Source: Bacillota bacterium
GTDB lineage: Bacteria; Bacillota; Bacilli; Bacillales; Cytobacillaceae
NCBI GenBank assembly: GCA_030705955.1
Contig: JAUZPL010000001.1
Coordinates: 62,001-126,000, forward strand
DNA length: 64,000 bases
Reading direction: 5' to 3'
Shown here: positions 9,608 through 20,472 of the stretch, in pieces
How the letters are laid out: each line of letters opens with the position of its first letter
Numbering within the stretch: position 1 is the first letter of the stretch
Made by a program: the position numbers and the translations under genes
Notes under the pieces: generated by a model
The model's input: only the letters and a program-made list of their open reading frames with translations
The model's database searches: none
What the model was told of the DNA's origin: nothing

Positions 9608-10384
9608 ATGAATGACTTATTGCCTAAATTTCCAGCCTTTCTATTAATTTTTGTAAGAATTACATCTTTTTTTCTAATGATGCCACTCTTTTCTTATCGG
9701 ACAATTCCAACCGTTTTTAAGATAGGATTTGGACTTTTTCTTTCGTGGCTCATTTTTTATTCCATTCATCCGCCGACCTTTGAAATAAATGGTCCCTATA
9801 TTTTACTAGTTATAAAGGAAGCAATGGTTGGTTTGCTCATTGGCTTTTGTGCCTATTTGATTATGAGCGCCATTCAAACTGCGGGCGCCTTTATTGATTT
9901 CCAAATGGGGTTTAGCATGGCAAATGTAATTGACCCGCAAACGGGGGCACAGAGTCCGTTAATGGGTCAATATTTTCACATTTTTGGACTCTTCTTATTA
10001 TTGGCAATGAATGGCCACTATTTATTAATTGATGGTATTTATAATAGCTATCATTTTATCCCAATAGATAAAGCTTGGCTTCCATTTGGAAGTTCAAAGG
10101 TTATCGAATTTATACTGAAGTCCTTTGGCTCAATGTTTATTATTGCTTTCCAAATGGCCCTTCCTGTGGTAGGCAGTCTCTTTTTAGTAGATGTTGCCTT
10201 AGGTATTGTTGCAAGGACTGTGCCACAGCTTAATATCTTTGTTGTAGGGATGCCAGTAAAAATAGCAGTTGGATTTATTGTCATTATTACTGTAATGGGA
10301 AGTATTCTAGCAGTTGTATCCAATTTGTTTGAAACAACTCTCCAAACGATGCGTGGATTATTGGAACTGCTTGGAGGTTCATAA
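9608..10384 (+). CDS. fliR: Flagellar export protein FliR
   Basis: 'FVRITSFFLMMPLFSYRTIPTVFKIGFGL...GFCAYLIMSAIQTAGAFIDFQMGF'. Confidence 0.95.
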   Translation: MNDLLPKFPAFLLIFVRITSFFLMMPLFSYRTIPTVFKIGFGLFLSWLIFYSIHPPTFEINGPYILLVIKEAMVGLLIGFCAYLIMSAIQTAGAFIDFQMGFSMANVIDPQTGAQSPLMGQYFHIFGLFLLLAMNGHYLLIDGIYNSYHFIPIDKAWLPFGSSKVIEFILKSFGSMFIIAFQMALPVVGSLFLVDVALGIVARTVPQLNIFVVGMPVKIAVGFIVIITVMGSILAVVSNLFETTLQTMRGLLELLGGS

Positions 10385-11467
10385 ATGGAGCTTTTAAAAT
10401 TAGATTTGCAGCTGTTTGCAGGAGAAAAATCAGAAAGGGCTACACCTAAAAAGAGACAGGAAACTAGAAAAAAGGGACAAGCTGCAAAAAGCCAAGATAT
10501 TAACACGGCTGTTGTCCTTTTATCTGTTTTTCTTTACTTCTTATTTGCTGGGGGTTCCATTTCAACAAGCATAATGAATTTATTTAAAACATCTTTCCAG
10601 AAACGCCTGTTAATGGATCCAACTGCTGGGAATCTCCAACGTCTTTTTTTAACCTTATTAAGGGAACTAGCCACTTCTTTTGGTCCGATTTTACTAGTTG
10701 CATTGGTGGCAGGTGTAGCAGCTAATTTCTTTCAAGTAGGGTTTATGTTTTCAGGTGAATCAATCACACCAAAACTTGAAAAAATTAATCCTTTAGCTGG
10801 ATTTAGAAGAATTTTTTCCATGAGGGCAATCGTTGAGCTAGTAAAATCAATTTTAAAAATAGGTTTTGTTGGCACCATCACTTTTGCCGTACTTTGGAAA
10901 AGGATGGATGAAATTCTTGTACTTTCACAAAAATCGATTGGAAGTGCACTTGTCACACTTGGAAGCCTAACCGTTCAAATGGGCTTGTTTGCTTCAGGTG
11001 CTCTTCTCTTTCTTGCTATTTTGGATTTTCTCTATCAAAAATATGATTTTGAAAAGAGTATACGAATGTCAAAGCAAGATATTAAAGATGAATACAAAAA
11101 CACAGAAGGAGACCCAATAATCAAGTCACGGATTAAGCAAAGACAGCGAGAAATAGCAATGCGGAGAATGATGCAAGAGGTACCAAAGGCAGATGTGGTA
11201 ATCACAAACCCTACACATTATGCTATAGCCGTTATGTATGATGAAGGTAAATACGATGCTCCTGTAGTTGTGGCTAAAGGTGTTGATTTTATCGCACAAA
11301 AAATTAAAACGGTTGCGAAAGAAAATGATGTATTAACCGTAGAAAATCGACCATTAGCCAGAGCCTTATATAGCCAAGTGGAAATTGGCGATAAAATACC
11401 GGAAGAATTTTTTAAAGCAGTGGCAGAAATTCTTGCATTTGTGTATCGCACAAAAAGAAAAATTTAA
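10385..11467 (+). CDS. flhB: Flagellar export switch protein FlhB
   Basis: 'GEKSERATPKKRQETRKKGQ' and autocleavage motif 'VVITNPTHYAIAVMYDEGK'. Confidence 0.97.
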   Translation: MELLKLDLQLFAGEKSERATPKKRQETRKKGQAAKSQDINTAVVLLSVFLYFLFAGGSISTSIMNLFKTSFQKRLLMDPTAGNLQRLFLTLLRELATSFGPILLVALVAGVAANFFQVGFMFSGESITPKLEKINPLAGFRRIFSMRAIVELVKSILKIGFVGTITFAVLWKRMDEILVLSQKSIGSALVTLGSLTVQMGLFASGALLFLAILDFLYQKYDFEKSIRMSKQDIKDEYKNTEGDPIIKSRIKQRQREIAMRRMMQEVPKADVVITNPTHYAIAVMYDEGKYDAPVVVAKGVDFIAQKIKTVAKENDVLTVENRPLARALYSQVEIGDKIPEEFFKAVAEILAFVYRTKRKI

Positions 11468-11513
11468 TGTTTAATTTTGCAGTTTAGCTGTATGAATTAA
11501 AGGGGAGAAGAGA

Positions 11514-13550
11514 ATGGCAGCAAGAGATTTATCAGTATTACTAAGTGTTATATTAGTAGTTGCAATGTTAATTATTCCATTCCCAACATGGCTGCTTAGT
11601 ATATTGATTATATGTAACATTACATTGGCACTATTAGTATTACTTATTTCAATGAATATGACTGAACCTCTTCAATTTTCAGTATTCCCTTCTTTATTAC
11701 TGCTATTAACCTTATTTCGATTAGGTTTAAACGTTTCTACCACAAGGGCAATCCTATCACATGGAAACGCTGGCGGTGTAGTAGAAACATTTGGAACATT
11801 TGTTGTTGGCGGTAACATTGTTGTCGGTCTTGTCCTATTTTTAATCTTAATTATTATTCAGTTTGTTGTTATTACAAAAGGTTCAGAACGTGTATCTGAA
11901 GTTGCGGCCCGGTTTACGCTTGATGCGATGCCAGGGAAGCAAATGAGTATTGATGCAGACTTAAATGCTGGAATGATTTCGGAAAAAGAAGCTAGAGAAC
12001 GCCGCGAAAAAGTTGGGAAAGAAGCGGATTTTTATGGAGCAATGGATGGTGCCAGTAAATTTGTAAAAGGGGATGCCATTGCTGGAATCATCATTGTCTT
12101 AATAAATCTATTCGTTGGAATCATTATCGGGATGCTCCAACAAGGAATGGGTTTTTCTGATGCTGCTAGTCATTTTTCATTACTTACCGTTGGTGATGGT
12201 ATTGTTAGCCAAATTCCCGCATTGTTAATTTCTACTGCAACAGGAATTGTGGTAACAAGGGCAGCTTCTGATGGGAATTTAGGGAGAGATATCACTTCAC
12301 AGCTTTTGGCTTACCCACAAATGCTTTATGTTGCGGGAGGTACCATTTTCTTACTAGGTTTGTTTACACCAATAAACGATATTTTGACAATTCCTGTAGC
12401 TGGTTTACTTGTTCTTGGAGGGTATAAGTTCTCAAAAGTTCCGAAACCTAATAAGGAACAGCTTCAGCAGCTAGAAGAAGAAATTGAGTCAGATCAAATG
12501 AAAAGCCCTGAAAGTGTTATTACCCTTTTAAGTATGGATCCAATTGAATTTGAATTTGGTTATGGTCTAATCCCTCTTGCAGATACAAATCAGGGAGGAG
12601 ATTTATTAGACCGCATTGTCATGATTCGCAGGCAATTAGCGATAGAACTCGGTTTAGTCATCCCAGTTGTCAGAATACGGGATAATATTCAACTTCAGCC
12701 AAATGAATATCGATTGAAAATAAAAGGAAGTGAAATGGCAAGGGGAGAACTTCTTTTAGATCATTATTTAGCAATGAGTCCTGGGATTGAAGATGATTCA
12801 ATTGAGGGAATTGACACAATTGAACCAGCGTTTGGGCTTCCTGCTAAATGGATTACAGAGGAAATGAAAGAACGAGCTGAAATTTTTGGATATACTGTTG
12901 TCGATCCACCTTCAGTTGTTTCAACACATATTACGGAGATAATTAAAGCAAATGCACATGAGTTAATTGGACGGCAGGAAACAAAGCAACTTATTGATCA
13001 TTTAAAGGAAAGCTACCCAATACTGGTTGAGGAAGTAACGCCAAATCCTCTTTCAGTTGGTGATGTTCAAAAGGTTCTTGCTAAATTATTAAAAGAATAT
13101 GTCTCAGTAAGAAACCTACCAATTATATTTGAAACTCTTGCAGACTATGGAAAAGTCTCAAGTGATACAGATATTTTAACCGAATATGTTCGCCAGGCAT
13201 TAGCGAGACAAATTACCAATCAACATGTTGGACAAGGAGAAAATTTAAAGGTCGCTACTTTATCAGGGAAAATTGAAAAAGTGGTCGCGGATGCCATTCA
13301 ACAAACTGAACATGGTAATTATTTATCTCTTGATCCGGGTATTTCCCAAAAAATATTGGAATCAATAGCAGCACAAGTAGAACAATTTTCCTTACTAGAA
13401 CAAACACCTATTGTACTTTGTTCCCCTGCAGTTCGCATGTATATTAGGCAGCTAACTGAACGCTATTTTCCAAAGGTGCCAATTTTATCATATAATGAAT
13501 TAGAATCAAATGTTGAAGTACAAAGCCTTGGGGTGGTGAATCTAGAATGA
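11514..13550 (+). CDS. flhA: Flagellar export gate FlhA
   Basis: 'FPSLLLLLTLFRLGLNVSTTRAIL', 'RFTLDAMPGKQMSIDADLNAGMI'. Confidence 0.97.
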   Translation: MAARDLSVLLSVILVVAMLIIPFPTWLLSILIICNITLALLVLLISMNMTEPLQFSVFPSLLLLLTLFRLGLNVSTTRAILSHGNAGGVVETFGTFVVGGNIVVGLVLFLILIIIQFVVITKGSERVSEVAARFTLDAMPGKQMSIDADLNAGMISEKEARERREKVGKEADFYGAMDGASKFVKGDAIAGIIIVLINLFVGIIIGMLQQGMGFSDAASHFSLLTVGDGIVSQIPALLISTATGIVVTRAASDGNLGRDITSQLLAYPQMLYVAGGTIFLLGLFTPINDILTIPVAGLLVLGGYKFSKVPKPNKEQLQQLEEEIESDQMKSPESVITLLSMDPIEFEFGYGLIPLADTNQGGDLLDRIVMIRRQLAIELGLVIPVVRIRDNIQLQPNEYRLKIKGSEMARGELLLDHYLAMSPGIEDDSIEGIDTIEPAFGLPAKWITEEMKERAEIFGYTVVDPPSVVSTHITEIIKANAHELIGRQETKQLIDHLKESYPILVEEVTPNPLSVGDVQKVLAKLLKEYVSVRNLPIIFETLADYGKVSSDTDILTEYVRQALARQITNQHVGQGENLKVATLSGKIEKVVADAIQQTEHGNYLSLDPGISQKILESIAAQVEQFSLLEQTPIVLCSPAVRMYIRQLTERYFPKVPILSYNELESNVEVQSLGVVNLE

Positions 13551-14725
13551 AAATAAAAAAATTCACAGCGGGATCGATGCCTGACGCAATGAAGACTGTT
13601 AGAAATGAGTTAGGACATGAGGCAGTGATTCTAAATTCAAGGATTATTTATACCGGAGGATTCTTAGGCTTTTTTCGCAAGAAAAATTTCGAGGTAATTG
13701 CAGCAGTAGATCCAAAGGTTGAACAGGATTTTAAGACGAGTCCAAAGGAAAAAGGTAAAAAAGTCAGCGCTATTCGCAGTGAAAGTAGATTTGAGAAAAA
13801 GTCAATTGAAGAAGAAAATAGTAACATAAATATTTCACAAAGCTCAAAAGAAAATGATTTATTGATTAAAGAAATTAATGAGCTAAAATCATTAATTAAA
13901 TTATCAAATTCCGAATCAAAACCGCTTTTAACAGCATATCCTGAACCTATTCAGGGAATTCAAAATTGGATGTATGAACAGGAGCTTTCTCCAACCTTAA
14001 AAAATAGATTTCTTACCGCATTAACGGAAAAATGGTTTACCCTTTCTTCGAATGAAGAAAAGGGAGATACCAAGAAAATCTTAAAAGAGGAAATGTTTAA
14101 ATTTTTATCGGACAAGCATTTTGGAGGGGTAACATTTACAAAAAAATTTGTAAATGTGCTTGGACCCACGGGTGTAGGAAAGACAACAACTCTAGCTAAA
14201 ATAGCGGCAGACTGTGTTTTAAATCATAAAAAAAAGGTTGCTTTTATTACAACGGATACGTATAGAATTGCAGCAATCGATCAATTGAAAACATATGCGC
14301 AAATCCTTAACATACCACTTGAAGTATGTTACAGCCTTGAAGATTTTAAAGCAGCAACAATTAAGTTCAATCATTACGATGTAGTGCTCATTGATACAGC
14401 AGGCCGTAATTTTAGAAATAAGAAATATATTGATGATTTATTTCAAGTGATAGATTTTGAAATGGAAATGGAAACTTTTCTTGTCCTTGCATTGACGGCA
14501 AAACAAAAGGATATGGAAGATATATTTGAACAGTTTTCAGCTGTTGGTATAAGCAAGTTTATCTTTACGAAAGCAGATGAAACATCTGTTTATGGTTCGA
14601 TGATGAATATGATGGAAAAATTCAATATTGGTGTTGCCTATGTCACTACCGGACAGAATGTTCCCGATGATATGATTTCTGCAAGTTCTGAAGTAATTTC
14701 AAATTTGCTAATAGAGGGATATTAA
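13547..14725 (+). CDS. flhF: Flagellar SRP-like GTPase FlhF
   Basis: 'LGPTGVGKTTTLAKIAADCVL...DTYRIAAIDQLKTYAQI...LIDTAGRN'. Confidence 0.95.
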   Translation: MKIKKFTAGSMPDAMKTVRNELGHEAVILNSRIIYTGGFLGFFRKKNFEVIAAVDPKVEQDFKTSPKEKGKKVSAIRSESRFEKKSIEEENSNINISQSSKENDLLIKEINELKSLIKLSNSESKPLLTAYPEPIQGIQNWMYEQELSPTLKNRFLTALTEKWFTLSSNEEKGDTKKILKEEMFKFLSDKHFGGVTFTKKFVNVLGPTGVGKTTTLAKIAADCVLNHKKKVAFITTDTYRIAAIDQLKTYAQILNIPLEVCYSLEDFKAATIKFNHYDVVLIDTAGRNFRNKKYIDDLFQVIDFEMEMETFLVLALTAKQKDMEDIFEQFSAVGISKFIFTKADETSVYGSMMNMMEKFNIGVAYVTTGQNVPDDMISASSEVISNLLIEGY

Positions 14726-14726
14726 C

Positions 14727-15587
14727 ATGATGGACCAGGCTGAAAATTTGCGAAAGAAATTAAATGGCCAAATATCAAAGATGATGACAAAAGCCATTGC
14801 TGTAGTTAGTGGCAAGGGCGGTGTTGGAAAATCAAATTTCTCTTTAAATTTTTCTATTTCATTATCAAAAAAAGGATATCGAATTCTCATCATTGATATG
14901 GATGTAGGGATGGGGAATCTTGATATTTTAATGGGAAGATCTTCTGACAAAACAATTGTTGATTTCCTAAATGGATCATCTAGTTTAAAGGACATAATAA
15001 TGGATGGACCTGCAGGAATTAAGTATATAAGTGGAGGCTCAGGCCTTAGTAAGCTAGTCAGCACCTATCGATTAGCTTCCATAACTGAGGAATTAGATGC
15101 CTGTTTTGAAGAATTTGATTATATCATTTTTGATATGGGAGCCGGGGTGAATGAAGATACTTTAAAATTTTTACTTTCTGTTCATGAGGTTTTTGTTATC
15201 ACCACTCCCGAGCCAACTTCATTAATGGATGCATATTCAATTATGAAGTATATACATGTTCTACAACCAGAACTTCCATTTTATATAGTAGCTAATAGGG
15301 TAAATTCTATGAAAGAAGGACAAGAAACTATTAGCAGACTATCAAATGTTTTGAAAAAATTTTTAGATAGGGAATCTACCAATTTAGGAATATTACCTGA
15401 TGACCGTTCTGTATCACAAGCTGTTAGACAGCAAATCCCATTTACACTTTTTAATTCAAAATCATCAATTTCAATTGCTTTAGAGGATTTAGTCACCAGG
15501 TATATTCAGCAAAAAACGAAGGAAATGCCTTCATATACACCGATATCATTTGTGTCGAAACTGAGGAGATTTTTCTTTGAAAGGTAG
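14727..15587 (+). CDS. flhG: MinD-like ATPase FlhG (YlxH)
   Basis: 'AVVSGKGGVGKSNFSLNFSISLSKKGYRILIIDMDVGMGNLDILMG'. Confidence 0.95.
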   Translation: MMDQAENLRKKLNGQISKMMTKAIAVVSGKGGVGKSNFSLNFSISLSKKGYRILIIDMDVGMGNLDILMGRSSDKTIVDFLNGSSSLKDIIMDGPAGIKYISGGSGLSKLVSTYRLASITEELDACFEEFDYIIFDMGAGVNEDTLKFLLSVHEVFVITTPEPTSLMDAYSIMKYIHVLQPELPFYIVANRVNSMKEGQETISRLSNVLKKFLDRESTNLGILPDDRSVSQAVRQQIPFTLFNSKSSISIALEDLVTRYIQQKTKEMPSYTPISFVSKLRRFFFER

Positions 15588-15596
15588 AGAGAATTT

Positions 15597-16694
15597 ATGG
15601 AAAAAATCAAGGTTCTAGTTGCAGATGATTCTGCTTTTATGCGGAAGTTAATTCAAGACATTCTTTCGTCCTCAAAGCAAATTGAGATTGTTGGCACTGC
15701 CCGAAACGGAGAAGAAGCAATAAAAAAAATAAAAGAACTTAAACCAAATGTTGTTACAATGGACGTAGAGATGCCGGTTTTAAACGGGATTGAAGCCCTT
15801 AAAATTATCATGAAGGAAGCACCAGTTCCTGTTGTCATGCTTTCAAGTACAACAAAGGAAGGAGCAGAAAATACCCTTCTTGCTATCCAACATGGTGCGG
15901 TGGACTTTATTGCTAAACCTTCCGGCCCGATATCCTTAGATTTGCAAAAAATTAGTAATGAGATTATCGAAAAAGTTCTTTCTGCAAGAAAAGCAAATAT
16001 TAGCAGTTTAACTCGAAATTTGCAGAAAAAAGAATCTTTTTCTACAAAAATGTTAAATTGTAGTAAAATAGAACCAGATAGTTTTGATATCAAAAATAAT
16101 TCAACATCCAACTGGGAAAATTCAGCTAGGAAAGTTATTTGCATCGGAACCTCTACAGGTGGACCAAGGGCCTTGCAAGCTGTTTTAACAAAGTTTCCTG
16201 CAAATGTTGAGGCACCTTTGCTTATCGTACAGCATATGCCTCCAGGGTTTACTAAATCGCTTGCAAATAGGCTGAATTCGTTATCAAATATATCTGTAAA
16301 AGAAGCAGAAGATGGGGAAGTGTTAAAAAATGGAACAGCATATATATCCCCAGGGGGTTACCATCTTAAAGTAAAGAGAAGTTCAAATGGGCTTATTGCT
16401 CAACTTGATCAGTCAGAGCCTAGAAATGGTCATCGCCCTTCAGTGGATGTAATGTTTGAGTCTGTTAGTACTATTCAAGATTACGCAAAGGTTGCAGTCA
16501 TTATGACCGGTATGGGAGCAGATGGTACTCAAGGATTAATACAATTAAAAAAATCCGGAAAAGTTAAAGCTATCGCTGAATCCATGGAGACATCTATTGT
16601 GTTTGGAATGCCTAAGGCTGCAATTGCAACAAAATTAGTGGATGAAGTTCAAAATGTAGATGATATTACTAAAACAATACTAAAATTTGTTTAA
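15597..16694 (+). CDS. cheB: Chemotaxis methylesterase CheB
   Basis: Receiver plus CheB domain 'CIGTSTGGPRALQAVL...VQHMPPGFTKSLANRL'. Confidence 0.96.
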   Translation: MEKIKVLVADDSAFMRKLIQDILSSSKQIEIVGTARNGEEAIKKIKELKPNVVTMDVEMPVLNGIEALKIIMKEAPVPVVMLSSTTKEGAENTLLAIQHGAVDFIAKPSGPISLDLQKISNEIIEKVLSARKANISSLTRNLQKKESFSTKMLNCSKIEPDSFDIKNNSTSNWENSARKVICIGTSTGGPRALQAVLTKFPANVEAPLLIVQHMPPGFTKSLANRLNSLSNISVKEAEDGEVLKNGTAYISPGGYHLKVKRSSNGLIAQLDQSEPRNGHRPSVDVMFESVSTIQDYAKVAVIMTGMGADGTQGLIQLKKSGKVKAIAESMETSIVFGMPKAAIATKLVDEVQNVDDITKTILKFV

Positions 16695-16715
16695 TCATAA
16701 AGGGGTGAATGGCAC

Positions 16716-18767
16716 ATGGATATGAATATGAATCAGTATTTAGAGGTATTTATTGAGGAAAGTAAAGAACACTTACAAGCTTGCAATCAGAATTTGCTAG
16801 AGTTAGAGAAAAACCCAACTAATCTTTCGATTGTAAATGAAATTTTCCGGTCAGCCCATACTCTTAAGGGAATGTCAGCCACAATGGGATATGAGGATTT
16901 AGCAAATCTAACCCATCAAATGGAAAATATTCTTGATTTAATTCGACAATCAAAGCTATTAGTATCACCGGAACTATTAGATGTTGTTTTTTCAGCTACT
17001 GAACACCTTGAAGAAATGGTTCAATCTATTTCAGAAGGTGGAGACGGAAAATGTGATGTAAAGGATGTTATCCAGAAATTAAAAATGATTGAAAAAGGGG
17101 AAACACCAATACAAACTTCTGCAAAACAAGAAGCTGCAGTTACGGTAGAAGAAAAAGTATCAACAAAGAATTTTGATCAATTTGAATTAACCGTTTTAAT
17201 ACAATCAGCTGAACAAGGCTTTAATACTTATGAGGTTGCAGTTTCATTGCGTGAGGACTGTTTACTTAAAGCAGCGAGAGTTTTTATGGTTTTTGAGGTA
17301 TTTGAAGCACTTGGTGAAGTTATTAAAAGTACTCCATCCGTTGATTTGCTTGAAGAAGAGCAATTTGATAATGAATTCACAGTAACCTATGTCTCAAAGG
17401 AAACAGAAAAAACGATTATTCAAAAAGTGATGAATATATCAGAGATTGAAAAAGTTGTGGTCACTCCATTTTCTCCATTAGAAATTCAGCAAGTTTATGG
17501 AAGAAGAGATGAAAGTGAAGTAACTGTTGGTAAGGAAGAAAATCAAATTGCATTAGAGTCGAATGAAACCGTAAACGACAATAGTGATGATAAAACACAA
17601 CAGCCAAAAGCGAATATAGGAAATAAAACCATTCGTGTAAATATTGAAAGATTAGATATTTTAATGAATTTATTTGAAGAACTTGTTATTGATAGGGGAA
17701 GACTTGAGCAAATTTCCAGTGAATTAAATAATCAAGAGCTACATGAAACTGTAGAAAGAATGTCCAGGATTTCAGGAGACTTACAAAATATTATTTTAAA
17801 TATGAGAATGGTTCCTGTGGAAATGGTCTTTAATCGTTTTCCACGTATGGTTCGCCAGTTAGCAAGAGACTTAAATAAAAAAATAAATCTAGAAATTTTT
17901 GGAGCAGAGACTGAACTTGACCGAACAGTAATTGATGAGATTGGTGATCCTCTTGTTCACCTAATCCGCAATGCGATTGATCACGGTATTGAAACACCTA
18001 GTGAACGTAGATCAAAGGGAAAATCGGAAGAAGGAAGAGTTCATTTAAAAGCGTATCATAGCGGAAACCATGTCTTTATTGAAATTGAAGATGATGGTGC
18101 AGGGATCAGTAGAGAAAAGGTATTGAATAAAGCGATAAAAAATAACATTGTTATAGCCCAGTCTGCGGCTAGCTTAACAGATAAACAAGTCTATGAATTA
18201 ATTTTCGCTTCTGGTTTTTCAACTGCTGAGAAAATTTCGGATATTTCAGGTCGAGGAGTTGGACTTGATGTAGTTAAAAATACAATTGAATCCCTTGGGG
18301 GTTCCGTATCAGTTGATTCTAATTTTGGAAAAGGTTCCATATTCTCCATTCAGCTGCCATTAACGCTTTCCATTATTTCTGTAATGCTTGTGGGAATTCA
18401 GAACGAGAAATTCGCAATACCTCTTTCTTCAATTATTGAGACAGCAATTGTTAAAAAAGAAGATATATTGTACACACACAATCAGAAGGTTATTGATTTC
18501 CGAGGGAAAGTTGTTCCTCTACTATTCTTAAAGGATATTTTTGATGTACCTGTTTTGAGTGAGAATGGTGATTTTCTTTCTGTCATCATTGTAAGAAAAG
18601 GAGATAAAATGGCCGGCCTTGTTGTGGACTCTTTTATCGGACAACAAGAAATTGTTCTTAAATCTTTAGGAAACTATTTAGCCAATGTATTTGCAATTTC
18701 AGGTGCTACCATTCTTGGGGACGGACAAGTTGCTTTAATCATTGATTGTAATGCCTTGATTAACTAA
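16716..18767 (+). CDS. cheA: Chemotaxis histidine kinase CheA
   Basis: HPt 'IFRSAHTLKGMSATMGY', 'LVHLIRNAIDHGIETPSER', CheW-like C-terminus. Confidence 0.97.
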   Translation: MDMNMNQYLEVFIEESKEHLQACNQNLLELEKNPTNLSIVNEIFRSAHTLKGMSATMGYEDLANLTHQMENILDLIRQSKLLVSPELLDVVFSATEHLEEMVQSISEGGDGKCDVKDVIQKLKMIEKGETPIQTSAKQEAAVTVEEKVSTKNFDQFELTVLIQSAEQGFNTYEVAVSLREDCLLKAARVFMVFEVFEALGEVIKSTPSVDLLEEEQFDNEFTVTYVSKETEKTIIQKVMNISEIEKVVVTPFSPLEIQQVYGRRDESEVTVGKEENQIALESNETVNDNSDDKTQQPKANIGNKTIRVNIERLDILMNLFEELVIDRGRLEQISSELNNQELHETVERMSRISGDLQNIILNMRMVPVEMVFNRFPRMVRQLARDLNKKINLEIFGAETELDRTVIDEIGDPLVHLIRNAIDHGIETPSERRSKGKSEEGRVHLKAYHSGNHVFIEIEDDGAGISREKVLNKAIKNNIVIAQSAASLTDKQVYELIFASGFSTAEKISDISGRGVGLDVVKNTIESLGGSVSVDSNFGKGSIFSIQLPLTLSIISVMLVGIQNEKFAIPLSSIIETAIVKKEDILYTHNQKVIDFRGKVVPLLFLKDIFDVPVLSENGDFLSVIIVRKGDKMAGLVVDSFIGQQEIVLKSLGNYLANVFAISGATILGDGQVALIIDCNALIN

Positions 18768-18802
18768 TGTTAGAGATAAAATGGTAAAAGGGAGTGAACA
18801 AT

Positions 18803-19258
18803 ATGACGGAGACAACGATATCAGAGTTGAAAATTATTGTCTTTCAATTAAAGAACAAAGAATATGCAATACCTGTAACTCAAGTCCGCTCCATTGAAAA
18901 AATGCAGCATATCACCAGAGTCCCTGGTGTTGCCCAGTATATTAAGGGTGTAATCAATCTTCGTGGGCTAGTAACTCCAATTATTGACCTAGGATACCGT
19001 TTTGGTCTAGCCGAGGCAGAAATGACGGATAGTACCAGAATCATTATTGCTGTTCTAAACGATTCAGAAGTTGGGCTTATTGTGGATGCAGCAAATGATG
19101 TACTTGATATTCAAACAGAAACAATTGAACCGCCGCCTGAAATTATAGGTGGAAATGAAGATGAGTATGTAAACGGTGTCGTTAAAATTGGAAAAAGACT
19201 TTTGATATTACTAGACCTTGAAAAAGTTATCAAAATTGCCAATATGATTGAAGTCTAA
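18803..19258 (+). CDS. cheW: Chemotaxis coupling protein CheW
   Basis: 'YAIPVTQVRSIEKMQHITRVPGVAQYIKGVINLRGLVTPIIDL'. Confidence 0.96.
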   Translation: MTETTISELKIIVFQLKNKEYAIPVTQVRSIEKMQHITRVPGVAQYIKGVINLRGLVTPIIDLGYRFGLAEAEMTDSTRIIIAVLNDSEVGLIVDAANDVLDIQTETIEPPPEIIGGNEDEYVNGVVKIGKRLLILLDLEKVIKIANMIEV

Positions 19259-19279
19259 GAAAGGAATAGGATACTTTCG

Positions 19280-19918
19280 ATGACATTTATGAGTCAGTTC
19301 ACATCAATCCATTTAGATATTCTTAAAGAAATAGGAAATATAGGCTCAGGTAATGCGGCTACTGCTCTTTCTAAGCTCTTAAATAAAAAAATTGAAATGA
19401 GAGTTCCTAATGTCAAAATTGTAAGTTTTGATGAAATGATGGAAATGGCGGGTGGTGCAGAAAATGTTGTGGCCAGTGTGTTTCTCCGAATTGAAGGAGA
19501 AATCCCAGGTAGCATGTTCTTTGTACTACCGCTTAGACAGGCAACCCATTTTATCCAACAAATGATAGGAGATATAAACTTTTCCTTTGAAGAACCACCA
19601 TATAATGAAATTGCTTTATCTGCTTTTCAAGAGCTAGGAAATATTTTAAGTGGTTCCTATTTAACAGCACTATCCGATTTTACAGATCTTTCCCTGTATC
19701 CATCTGTTCCTGCACTTGGAATTGATATGGTTGGAGCTATCATCAGTTTTGGATTAATTGAACATTCACAGGTAAGTGACTATGCCATTGTTATTGATAC
19801 CTCATTAAATGAAGAGGGCTCCACCGATTCCGAGAGGGTAAAAGGGCATTTTTTCTTATTGCCAGATCCAAGTTCCTTTCAAATCCTTTTTGATGCATTA
19901 GGGGTTGCTAAAACGTGA
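19280..19918 (+). CDS. cheC: CheY-P phosphatase CheC
   Basis: 'DILKEIGNIGSGNAATALSKLL' and 'ALSAFQELGNILSGSYLTALS'. Confidence 0.95.
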   Translation: MTFMSQFTSIHLDILKEIGNIGSGNAATALSKLLNKKIEMRVPNVKIVSFDEMMEMAGGAENVVASVFLRIEGEIPGSMFFVLPLRQATHFIQQMIGDINFSFEEPPYNEIALSAFQELGNILSGSYLTALSDFTDLSLYPSVPALGIDMVGAIISFGLIEHSQVSDYAIVIDTSLNEEGSTDSERVKGHFFLLPDPSSFQILFDALGVAKT

Positions 19919-20418
19919 TTCAGAACGTGAACGTGGATATCGAAAAGGTAGGCATTGCAGATATGAAGCTTGTTAAGCCTCCACAGTATATTCGTACTTC
20001 GGGATTGGGATCTTGCGTTGGAGTGGTCATTTATGATTCAGAAAGAAGGATAGCAGGACTCGCACATGTCATGTTGCCTGAGTCTTCACTTGCTAAGACA
20101 AGCGAATTCAACCCGGCAAAGTATGCTGATACTGCTGTTCAAGAACTGGTCTCTAGGCTAGTTAATAAAGGAGCAAAACAAGGAACATTAAAGGCAAAAA
20201 TAGCCGGTGGTGCACAAATGTTTCAATTCTCTACAGGAAATGATTTGATGAGGATAGGACCAAGGAATGTTGATGCTGTAAAGAAGGAATTAATCCGCTT
20301 TAATGTCCGTTTAATCAGTGAAGATGTTGGGGGCAATAGTGGAAGAACGATTGAATTTAATCCAACAAATGGTGTGTTGTTCATTAAAACTGTCAATAAA
20401 GGGACAATAGAAATTTAA
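19915..20418 (+). CDS. cheD: Chemoreceptor deamidase CheD
   Basis: 'TSGLGSCVGVVIYDSERRIAGLAHVMLP'. Confidence 0.95.
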   Translation: MIQNVNVDIEKVGIADMKLVKPPQYIRTSGLGSCVGVVIYDSERRIAGLAHVMLPESSLAKTSEFNPAKYADTAVQELVSRLVNKGAKQGTLKAKIAGGAQMFQFSTGNDLMRIGPRNVDAVKKELIRFNVRLISEDVGGNSGRTIEFNPTNGVLFIKTVNKGTIEI

Positions 20419-20472
20419 AAATTTTTCAATTTGTTAAATTGATGTTTCTTGAGCATATTGGGGGTGTAATCC

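Noticed and set aside
20431-20459. Internal promoter TTGTTA-N17-CATATT before sigD
   Set aside because: Predicted TSS would fall within the sigD SD, removing it; fit to -10 is also weak
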